Assembly: GCF_000002995.4 (NCBI RefSeq)
Contig: NW_025062479.1
Location: 11,699,721 to 11,763,720 of the forward strand
Source of the DNA: Brugia malayi
Taxonomy: Eukaryota; Nematoda; Chromadorea; Rhabditida; Onchocercidae
Direction of reading: 5' to 3'
DNA length: 64,000 bases
In this document: positions 34,808 to 45,432 of the stretch, in pieces
Numbering within the stretch: position 1 is the first letter of the stretch
Layout: the number at the start of each line of letters is the position of its first letter
Notes under the pieces: generated by a model
What the model saw: only the letters and a program-made list of their open reading frames with translations
What the model was told of the DNA's origin: nothing
Database searches by the model: none
Program-made: the position numbers and the translations under genes

Positions 34808-37567
34808 TGTATGTATTTATGGAATCAGAATGAACATAATGAACATTACTAAACTATACGCATGAAAGAAATTTATATCAAACACTTAACGAAAAAAGCG
34901 AGGTTAGCTTTCAATTAAGAAAGGTTGCTGACCTGACTCAGGGTAGAAGTTTCAGGAATAAGTGTTGAAATTGCTTGACGATCTGGACACCGACAACGTC
35001 GCCCAATTGATATGGCTGTTTCGATAACACCGTGCATTCCTTCTCCCTAAAAACCTCGAGTACCAATATTGATTGTTAACCAGTGAAAATGAGAAAACTA
35101 AACTAACGAAAAGTTAAAATTCAATCAACCCTAGAATATGATAAGGGTCAAAAACCTTGACACAGTTCCAACAAATAATGTATGTCACATTTATGACATT
35201 TCATCTTTTCTGTGGTAAAAGCAACAAACGTTACACGAGAAATTTCAGGTAAACTAAATTAAGAAATCCAAAAGTAACCTGAAAAATAGCAGGTGGAAGT
35301 AAATCGATAGCACAACATCGCATAATTGCATTGCAAAATATTCGGCGATCATATTCACTAAATGATGTCTCAAATGATGACTGCGCCGTAAGACTTATAT
35401 GTGATGATGAAGGTGGTGCTGGAGAATCCTAAAAATATTTTCAAAACTATTACACGCCAAGACATACCACTTCTGTTGTTTAATGAAAGACGGGAAACTT
35501 TTTGATAGTCTTCAGAAGTTATGTCATCTATTAAACTTATTGACTGAATTATTTCTTCTTTGGATTCACTCGCTTAGTGATAAACAATTGGCATATTTCA
35601 CTTTGCAATACACTCACCGATATATTCAGTAATCAAGAACAGTGACCATAAACCAAGGAAAAACACAACATGGAATTCAAGGGCACTGGAAAATCATAGC
35701 ACTGTGGTTCAACTATTCCAATATATCTGCCTGTTACGTCAGCAAGTTCAAACATGAATCATCGGAAAATCGAAACATTTAAGAGAACAGTACATTACCC
35801 TTCTGTACGCAGCAGATGTGTCGGGAGACAACTGACTGACATATCCTGATGAAAGGGTTTCAAAAAATTGCTTGCCAGAAGTGTCATTTGTTGATTCCGC
35901 TGATGAGCTAAAAATAAAGCCAACAAAATGGCTACGCAATGGAAAGTCCCCAATTTCGATAAAATACACGCAACTTCGAGACAAAATCTCGACTGAAAGA
36001 AACGAACTTCCTTCCTTATCTCGCATCTGTACGATCCATATCATTAAAACAAATTTTGTTCCGGGACAAAAATTCACATTACCTCATGCTGCTATCCTTA
36101 TAGCTACTGCCAATCGGACATCTGTGACGAGTCATATTTCCTGTTCCACCACCTGTATCTGTATAGAGCACTTTGCATGCATAACAAGCCACGTACGGCA
36201 GACGAGCTCCAGTAATTGTGTCAAGGACCGGAAAAATAAACCAAACATTTTCTTCAATATGAAAAATCCGAAAATTTGATAAAAGCTTTTAATAAAATTT
36301 TGTAGATTTCAACAGGTTATACAGATCTTTCAATTCAAAATTCTTATTTTTTAATTTTCTCGGCAACGGAATTCTTTCCAGTATTTCGGGTAATCAGACA
36401 AATGTATATCTAACACAGCTCAGTACAACCTACAGAAAAAGGCCTACAATTATAGACATACAAACCATCCTGTCATTATCAATTAACATATCACATATCT
36501 TTTTAATCACCTCAGATCTTCTAGAACATATATTTTGCCGTGCATTAACATCGCTCCATGACTTCCATATTCGCCATCGATGAAATGTTAAAGACAAATT
36601 CTGTACAGAAAATCGTTTTTGAAGCTTTAAATAACCAACCTGTCCAAACAAATTCCACACTTCGGATCTGCCTTTCTTTTTTACTAATTCAAATCTCCCC
36701 AATTTCATACGTATGTCATCTTGTATAACAGATTTTGGTGGCATAAGATGGCTGTTTAAAGGTAAGGTGACACCAGTATCACGATAGTAAGCTGCGTTCA
36801 AGCCAGATGGATCATTCGGAACCTAAAATCGATAAAACATTTGGCTTTTAATCATGCATATACATTTAACTCAAGAGAAATGGTGAAATTTCGCTTAAAT
36901 GCTCTCGAAAGCTACCTGGTGTTTAATCACAGTTTGAGCATCAGATAACAGGCCATTTGTTTCCTCCGTGAAATTTCCATCACAACTGCGAATCTAAAAG
37001 AAATAACCAATGCCCACAACGTTTCAAAAAGAAACTGTTGATATATGTTTGCATTCTTCGAGGTTCAAAATAAGAATGACATTGCGAAACAAGATTACCA
37101 CCGAATAAAATGCTCCACGTACACCTTTTCCTATTGTTAATATATAGGTCAAAAGAATTTTTCAATTGTGGAATACACTGCTCTGAACTGATTGCATATT
37201 TAGCAGCAAAGTCAAAAATCACCGTATTCATTGCAGAAATATCGTGAAGCTTAGACGATCGCATTGGTGGAACCGAATGTGCATGTATTGGCAAAGTATT
37301 CCGGTGATGATGGGCAGCAGTAATACCACTGATATCTTCACCGGAAAGCGGTTCACTTTTCGTGCATACAATTGTAGCTGTTGGTTGGTTACAGCGTTTA
37401 ATAGAAGCAAATGAAGTGCTACCATTGGCACCGTTATTACTGCTCCAACTATGCGACTCACTAGTTGTATTCTCGTCGTCCACCGTTTCATCACTGATAG
37501 CTGCAGTCTTCCGCAGCGCCGGATGGCGAGTACGGACTGTTGTTAACAGTTGCTCTTGAGTAGCCAA
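31815..37567 (-). CDS. BED zinc-finger protein derived from a hAT transposase (probable domesticated gene)
   Basis: Phase-consistent exons in coding order include: from 37567 (ATG), about 36925-36990, about 36645-36822, 36083 to about 36235, 35799-35907, 35279-35428, 34933-35046, 34346-34521, 34027-34174, 33807-33888, 33514-33660, 33083-33204, 32718-32938, 32489-32568, 32286-32409 and 31815-32025 (TAA); about 850 residues. The N-terminus is low-complexity. A BED finger follows (SEVWNLF, then YVACYACKVLY, TGNMTRHRC). The transposase core shows ISANYITAEWKYKHRVV, then CVTENI and CICYTLN, where active hATs have a TDN-like motif and CxxHxLNL. The C-terminus is the hATC dimerisation region (DDELECYLRS, then FPYLSLLARFLLSIPA, then LTPEHLSSLLLLRS), with the usual SERVFS segment deleted. 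The intron count and lost catalytic residues argue for a host DNA-binding protein, not a mobile element. Joins among the first three exons are uncertain. Confidence 0.88.
34560..34807. repeat. (GATA)n tetranucleotide microsatellite in an intron
   Basis: About 250 bp of GATA units with interspersed GATATA variants, in the intron between exons 34346-34521 and 34933-35046 of the BED/hAT gene. This is the longest simple repeat in the window. Length polymorphism is expected. Confidence 0.97.
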
Positions 37568-38847
37568 CTTGAGTCCTAAAACACTTTCAGTTGTTCTCTG
37601 GTTTCAAGCTGTTTATAATGTACATTCTGTACGCATATACTATCATGAAAGAATTATTCTGTAAACTGAATAAAAATCCTTGAGTAAACAACGACTTTTA
37701 GCAATTTAACAAAACTATCGCAAAGTTCGAAAACAAAAGTTGGGCATGCTTTCAATTTGATATTCCACGACCAGTATGATTTTATGATCATAGGAGAAAC
37801 ATTTAGAAAATCCCGCAACGAAGAAATGGCCCATAAAAAAAGGACAAATTTGATATCATTTTATGTATAAACATGTAAATATGTATGTGCTTGTGTGTGT
37901 ATGAGTGAATTTTGAGAAGAATTTCATGAAACGAATTATTCTCATCAAGCAACAGAGAAAAACAATAGCTATAGACAAATGAGTTATTGTACAATCATTG
38001 TTTAACTATTTCACTAACCTTTTCAAATTTCAATCATACCTACAAACAGGAAAGCAAATAGTAAGTAATGGTAATTGGAAAAATTGGATTTCAAAATAAT
38101 TCGACCTTTTCCATTAAATTAGCGACTACCTCACAAACTATCACCTCCCCCTATCACTTCGAGTCATCTCTAAGAATATTCAGAAAATCTCCATGAACGA
38201 TTCTACTTAAGCCCTTCTGAAATCAAGTAAAATATTTCGCAATAGAAATACTGAACACTGAGGTTGAAGAAAAATTGAATACCATAGAATTCACTAAAAT
38301 CAAGCATGAAACCTGATCTAACCATGACGACAATAACGCTGCAACTAACACTTAAGGCCTTGAGGTGTAAACGCTTTATGCGGCAAATTTAAAGTTGATT
38401 AAAGGATTTCTTAAATTGGGCCAGTCAAGCATTGGGCGATTAAGCACTTTTTATAGTAATTTAATTGGGAGTGGTCTTAATATCACCAATAGCAAACATC
38501 CTGTATTAGACAATCATTCATCAGCTGATTAAAATCGGAAATATATGAATGAAAACTTAAACATTGCAGATATAAGTCGGAGTTAAATAGTTAAAAATAG
38601 TGTAATTGGAAAAAAAGTAGCGGTTCATAGCATGTTATAACTCTATCTTCAATTAATTTCAGCCTGAAACTTTGATATGGCGTGTTATATGTGCGTATAT
38701 ATATATTTATTTTTTATTATTCATTCAGTTATTTAATTAATTAATTTACTTCTTTATTTACTTATTCACTTATTTCCGCCCTTTCTTCGCTGTATTCCTG
38801 AGATTTGCAGACTTACAGCGTTGGTTGCAATTACATCAATCTTATCA
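37568..38847. promoter_or_regulatory. divergent promoter interval between the BED/hAT gene and MMS22L homologue
   Basis: About 1.28 kb separates the start codons of two genes transcribed away from each other. It must hold both 5' flanks, so it is a putative bidirectional promoter region. It contains copy 2 of the 347-bp repeat (37881-38227). I cannot point to a specific TATA box or transcription-factor site. Confidence 0.5.
37881..38227 (-). repeat. 347-bp duplicated segment, copy 2 (inverted relative to 22150-22496)
   Basis: Reads atgtatgtgcttgtgtgtgt at the left and ends in ctgaaatcaa on the plus strand. Its reverse complement is nearly identical to 22150-22496. It sits about 310 bp upstream of the BED/hAT start codon. 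No coding potential and no transposon termini are visible. Confidence 0.9.
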
Positions 38848-41800
38848 ATGGATGAAACAGAAAAGGATTTATTCGAATCGGTGGGTGATTTACCGGAATG
38901 GTTGTATATTGACTGGGTATGTCAAAATAGATGTCCCCCGAGGCGTGTCGTCGATGACTATACTTTGCCTTCTGTGCAGTATTCGTTGCCGTCCTTTGTG
39001 AAACTTTCTACTTTTAGCTTTAACGTGAATATGGTGTGTTTCTGTATGCTTTTGTTTATATTTTTACTAATTATAGTTTTATTAATAGTGATTTTGGCAA
39101 TTATTAAGAAAATGTGACGTTTTTTCAAAGGTTAGAAACTAAAATGAGACTTTAGAATTTAAATTTTAACTGTTTTAATATATGTTTTAAAAGTCGCACA
39201 ATTGCTTTTTTTTCTGTTAAGATTTCAACTTTATGTATTGTTTTGAACACATCCAGGTAGTCTTGATGCTATAGATTTACTGAATGGTACCATTTTTTAG
39301 CTGTATACAGATCGCGGCATTAAAACAGTATTTCGGTGTCTTCGGTTTTTATACCAACAGATCGCTCATGACTCCTCTGAGACAGCCATCATTGACTTGG
39401 ATCGTTCACTTAGTTATTTAACCGCCTTTGCACAGGTGAGAGTTATGTGGCATTCACCTTCCGTGCCATCTTCGAAAAAAGCTGACTTTTCAATTTGAAA
39501 TTTTGATAAGCTCTAGATTTAGAACATGGAATTGGATGGTGATATGGAAACGCTGAATAAAATTGCACGAGAATTCAAGTTTTTCCTTGTTCAAGCGGGC
39601 TCACTGAGTCATTACATTGCCAGTGATGGTTTATTTACTACACGAAACGTTGAAACGGTAAGGTAAATTGATTGTCATTTCTTTAATCTTAACTGTTGGT
39701 ATTCATGCACCTGATCTAGAAGTGAAATATAGATCAGAAATTCGGAGAGCATTCAGTTATGTTCAGGTATTGTTGCTGAAATTCAAGATAAGAGTTCTTC
39801 TTAGTAATTTTCAAGTGAAAAATTAAGATGTTGTTCATGTTTCAGAATTACATTTTCCATGCCCTGTTGATTACTTGGATGAAAGCCGTCCGTATTTCAA
39901 CTTTTTTCAAAAGTGAGTCATTTTGTAGACATGATTGTAACTTTTTTTTATTTTTCTTAAATAAATATTTAAGCAAAAGAATGAGTTTTTTTTTTCAAAA
40001 ATCATTTTTTTTTTGTAGTAAGCTAGTTTCACACATTTATATTATACTAAAAAACGCATTAGTCAGATGTACAAATTACTACTGCATTTTTTCTTTAATA
40101 TATTGAGACTTAAGTTGAAGTAAGTTTGTACAAAGCTATTAATTTTGATGTTACTTTGTCTCCTTTCATTATATGACTATGTAGGGTTCAGTGGTTTCGA
40201 AAAACTTTATCCGGTAGGTGATGCATTATCATCAGCAGAACAGCTATCAATGCTTGTTTCGTATGGATTACTGCTAAGTGCATCACGTACGGTCAGTAAA
40301 CTTGATTTTATGAAATTTAGAGTTTTTTTTTTGAAATAAGTTCATTAGGTCGATTTGAAATCAGCTTATTGATTTCCTTTTTTTTTTTTGCAAATACATC
40401 TTCAAAAATTTCTAAATTTGCAGGAGTCAGTTGTACTGATTTCAATTATATTTAAAATAGTTAATTTCTAGGATCGACCATGTATATGCCGATGTGTTAC
40501 TGCCGCTTGGCATCAACTCTGTATATTAAATAGAGAAATGTTTTGGTCAAATATGGTCAAGCTGCTAAGCTTATGCACCAACGGTTTGCATTATTACCCG
40601 CCTGAAAATCTTTCAAGTGGTGGGTAATACAAATTGTTTTTAAAAAATTATTTCATTCCCTAAATTTCTGGCAATTACTGAAGTTAAAGTAGTTTGAGTC
40701 TTATATAACAGATTTTTCGCAGTCGAGATTCTAAATTTTCTTTCATATCAATATTTAGTGTGTTTTATTTCAATGACTGAAAAATAACGAATTTAGAAAT
40801 GTTCTTGGATTTATGTAACATTGGCAATTCAGTTTCGGCAAAAACGTTTTTGGAAATAATTTGCGAATTTGGCTCTGGTTTTGATGATCCTTACATCGTA
40901 TCAGGTGAAATATTTAAACAGATTGATTAGGTGGGGATTTTCATTTCTTACTTGTCATCTTTATTCAATTAGTGAACGTTGCAGGCAAAGCTTCAGGCAG
41001 TTATGTAGAATGTTTGCAACAAATCGCTTCAAAACTGTCAGAAAAACAGTACGTTTTGAGGTAGAGTTTTAGTACAAATAATTCATTCAAAATGAAACGG
41101 AGCCATAAAGAAGAGTTGGCAAGGTTTTTGGAGTTTTAATCAGAACTTATTCAACTTAAAGCTTCGATAGATCCCAGATTTACGCAGCATAGTTTTTTCA
41201 GGAAACTGTTCTTTTTATTCGATAAGGATCCTGGTGATAGTCTTCTAGGAACAGAATCTATTTTGCAATATTTCTTCACATACTTATGTTCGAACATTAT
41301 GGAACCTCTTGATCAGGTAGTCAATATAACACAAGAGGAAAAATAGCTTAACTTTCCTTTTAACTTACTTTTAAGATCCAATAACTCTATAAAAATTCTG
41401 CAAATCGCGAGAATTGCTTTTCTAGGAGTTAGAGTTCTACCCAACCAATGGGAAAGTCTGGAAGGACTTTCTATTTTCTTGTTGTAATGACAACACGGGA
41501 GATAAATACAACGATTGGATACTTTTTATACGACTTATGTCAATGCTTATCAAAAGTTAGGTTTGTTCTTGTCTTTGTCAATTACACGTTATCAGTTTGT
41601 GTGAAATTATTTGTACTTTTCTTGTAGGATCTGAGCCAGTTTGGCGAGCTATGAAGCCACGAATTTTTTCTAAATTCCCGGCCAAACGATTTCGTGAAAT
41701 GCCAATTCACTCACTTATTTGCGTATTCAGCCTCTTTATTTCATGCTTGCACAATATAGGTATATTCTTTGTAATGCTGCACTATGCATTAAATACCTTG

Positions 41801-44721
41801 CTTTTCTCAAGATTATTTTACCTTTTATAATTAAGATCATAGATTTCAATTATCCTCTTTCAAAGAATTTCACTCATACTGAATTTGTAAAAATAGTAAT
41901 GTAGAATATGATCTGTTTAGCATTTAGATATGGAAGAGACGTCTAATAAGGTGATTTCATTGGCAACGTCTGCCTTTGATCCTTCTGATAAAGAGCGTCA
42001 CGAAGTCCTGATTCGAGCAATTCAGTGCACAAAGTATATTTTGGATGAAAATCGTTATGATTCTTCGCAAGCAATCGCGACGTTAATAGCATGTATTTTT
42101 TATATGCGTATTCCTTTTGTTGTATGAAATTTATATTATTTCTCAAATTTAGTTCTAAATTCTTTAGAAAAAGAAAATTTATCCAGATCTCTCTTTTACC
42201 ATCTTACTTTTAATGGATAGAATCCCACATAAATCTAAGATGCAATTCCAAACATTGTAGGACTTTTCTTACCATTTGCTGCTTAATCTCAATATCGGTT
42301 GTGCAATTTACATGCATTATCACAGTCCACGGGGTTTTGTTAATTGATGTTAAATCATCAAACTGTACTCAGTCTTTTAAAAATTCTTGTAGTGATGGGA
42401 AAGCTTGATGATAAAAAAGATGTTTCATTGTATATCGAATGCTGCATATGTGTTGCTGAAAAAGTATCCGAGGTATGACTTCTTCAAGTTCTTTGGAAAC
42501 AAACATATGAATTGGTTTTGATAAATCTTTCCTAGATTGGTTCTCTAGCTCGCTTTTTACCATTCATGAATGATATGGATTTGGAACAGCTCTTTGCGGT
42601 GGTTGTTCACTATCGAACTGAAAACAGTATTTTGTGGAATGCAGCTATCAATCATCTCAAAAGTCCCAATTTCCCTATAATTGTAAATTACATTGTTAAA
42701 CAGGTTGGTCTTTTTTTCTTCTGCTTGCGTAGTACTATTTGCTATAACCTTTTGAATATCAATTACGAATTATTATTGAACAATAAACTTTCGCGGATTT
42801 ATTTTCGTTCGTTTAATTCTTGCCATAGATAACTGAACTTGCAATTTCCAAAATAATAAATTCATGACTTTCGAAGTAAGTAGGACACGAAGCAGTTATA
42901 AAAGCACTAAGAATGGTGGGCAGTGAATATCCTCACAATTGAAGTACTTTAGAATATTAATAAATATTCTAATCAAGTAGCAATGCCGATTGTACCACTA
43001 ATATAGTTTCTATAACATAAACTAAAGCCGGTAATAACCCATTTTCGAGTTTGAAGCTCTGAATTTTATAGAGTGGGAATCAGACTTTCTTTTTTGAAAA
43101 TTTCTTGCTTCTTTCAGTTAGCGATAAAATTTGAACGAAGTCAATCAGCTTTTCAAAACATGCGTCAAGTTGTACAAAACTTGTTGACTGAAAAAAGTTA
43201 CAAACTTGAAGTTTGCTTATACTTCTTGCGGGAATTTTTGAGGACAGCTAACAATGCGATTTATCCGGTTGAACTCATCGTTCCCATATGGTTGGTGGTT
43301 GCCTTCGAAAAACCAAATACAGATGGTTTGTTCTTCAGATTCAGTCCTTCACGATAAATCTTCAATTTCTGATTTTTCCAAGTTCTTAATTGTATATTTT
43401 GAATTGCCTTTAAGTTTCTCATAAATCTCATCCTGGATACCTTGTCCATGAAGATAATAGTGCTTAGGCTGTGTCGAGAGATGGAAAGACATATCTCGGA
43501 AATTAGAAGCCAAGGAAATGCTTGGCAATATGAACGACGGTTCAATTAGTATATGACTCAAGCTTCTTAACATTGTATTCTATGTGCAGTTTGAAGAACT
43601 GTACAATTGATTTTTTAGAACTTAATGACATATCTGAAAGTATTTGCAAGAATCTTCGAGTGTCATTTCGGAAAAATGGTTTGTATTTTGAAGCTTTTTC
43701 TGTGGATTCATCCTCAACGATTCACTCGATACGTTGGTTATTTGAGGTTGTTTTATTCTGCATTCGTTCCTTTATTTTAAGCATTATATTCTCGCTTAAT
43801 TTCAAATTTGAACATGGTACTCGTTACAGACTGTTTCAAAAAATGCTAACAGTAAGAAATGGATTCACGAGAATATTATGAGTTGGTCCGAACTGCTAGT
43901 ATCACCTCTACATCGTATTCTGATGAATGCTGAAGAAACAACAGTGATCCACTGCTGTCGTATAATGTCTTATTTATATATGCACGCTGCACAGCAAATT
44001 TACAAGCCACCCTCAGAATGTAATTTTAATCGGTCACCATTTGTGCAGCTCTGCAAACTCATACTGCAAAATGTGGTAAGTTCAGTAGATTTTAGAAAAA
44101 TACTTCGATTTTAACCTAAGTTCCGTGAATCTCGGAACAGCTTAAATGGATTTCGAAATTCCTACCAGAACACGACAAGGGATAAGAAAGAACACTCCTG
44201 CAGTGTGCAGATTCGTTGAAATTTAAAAACTGATTTTCCACCTTGGTTTTTGGTTTTCAAAGAAATATGGAAATATATGTGCTGTTCTCTTTTTACTTCT
44301 AAGGTTTAACTAGTTTTAACGAGTAAAGTTACAAACAACCGTAATAGGATTTAAGAAAACGGCATTCTTCATTACTTTCATTTCTTTGCCACTTGATTTA
44401 AGTTTTCGATGAGGTTTTCTTTTGAATTCTAGGTTAAAAATTTGCCAACTCGTATTTCAGCTTTTAATGCGCGAATTCCCCGCAATGTTTGTTCGTGAAG
44501 TACTGCCTAACTATATGATTGGCATGTTATCGTTACCGGTACATTCTACACCGTATCTTCTACGTGTTGTTTCGGATGTACTCGAAAAACATTTGGATGA
44601 TAATTTCTTAAAAGAAATATTCAAAAGCATGCTCAAGGAAAAACCTCAATTAATCACCGCATTATACGCCTCATCGAAAGTGGGTACAAGGTTGTTCAAT
44701 TTTGTTTCACAAATAAAATGA
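38848..44721 (+). CDS. MMS22L: MMS22L homologue (replication-fork repair protein)
   Basis: A many-exon gene starting at ATG 38848 (MDETEKDLFESV). Clear exons include 38848-38916, 39301-39435, 39523-39657, about 40470-40620, 41220-41320, 41625-41760, 41930-42080, 42540-42700, 43120-43325, 43870-44075 and 44450-44721. The protein is alpha-helical and repeat-like. Compared with vertebrate MMS22L as I know it, the segment WRAMKPRIFSKFPAKRF, followed by a hydrophobic run, matches the WKQVKGRIYSKFHQKR region in place and context. The pieces before it (ILQYFFTYLCSN, then WKDFLF, then FIRLMSMLI) and the late VELIVPIW align in the same order. In other animals MMS22L pairs with TONSL to load RAD51 at stalled forks. 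It ends with a stop at 44721, or by alternative splicing continues to 45255. Some middle exon borders are unresolved. Confidence 0.75.
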
Positions 44722-45041
44722 AAGTTTAGAAAATTATGGAACATATATATGTAATTTGAAAATTTGTCAAACGGCTCTACATAAAGAAGCCTTGTAAACA
44801 CCGTTAAATTTCAAGGGAAGATTTTTAATATTAATATGGATAAATGACAAAATTTCGACTATGTGCGGAATCGAAATTTAAATTACTGATCCACAAAAGT
44901 CTTTTATTCCATATTCGCATTTGCTGGGAAACAGGTTTTCTCCGGTACATTTCTTCTAATATGCAAAAAAGTATGGGGAAAGTGATAGTTCGTTTAGATT
45001 CGATTTAAAACAATATAACAATGCATGCAAAATACTAACAG

Positions 45042-45255
45042 GTTATATAAGGCGTTACCAAGCGTGTCGATAAACACATCAGTACGAAAGAACGAAGGAA
45101 ATTTGAGATCCAAGAAGGCCAATCTTCATAAACATTTTCGTCAATGTTACACAAAAGAACTAACTATAAAAACTCGTAACTGTCATGAAATCGATAACTT
45201 CAAACTGAAAAAGTCATCAATGAAGAAAATGGAAAACAAAAAGTCCCAGAACTAG
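45042..45255 (+). CDS. possible alternative lysine-rich last exon of the MMS22L homologue
   Basis: A TACTAACAG branchpoint/acceptor-like sequence precedes an open frame of about 70 codons, very rich in Lys, Asn and Ser, ending in TAG. Its phase (2) would match a weak AG|GTTGTT donor inside the last MMS22L exon, giving the same residues TRL across the junction. If unspliced, the protein ends at 44721. The sequence is low-complexity, so a chance frame is possible. Confidence 0.3.
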
Positions 45256-45432
45256 CTGCTAAAACAAAACAGAAAATCCACAATAAATCTACTAAATTAA
45301 ACATCTTCGTGCTTTCCACTCAATAGAAAAGAAAGAAACGAATTTTACTAATCAGAGAGTACCTCGTGAAACCTGATTAGACAGTGCACAAAATGGATTA
45401 TTAAGAATGTACAAAGGCTACCATCAAACTAT

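Noticed and set aside
35872..36279. Plus-strand open frame of 135 codons
   Set aside because: It is antisense to the BED-finger exon and the following exon of the minus-strand hAT-derived gene, whose motifs are unmistakable; the plus frame has no motif or splice context.
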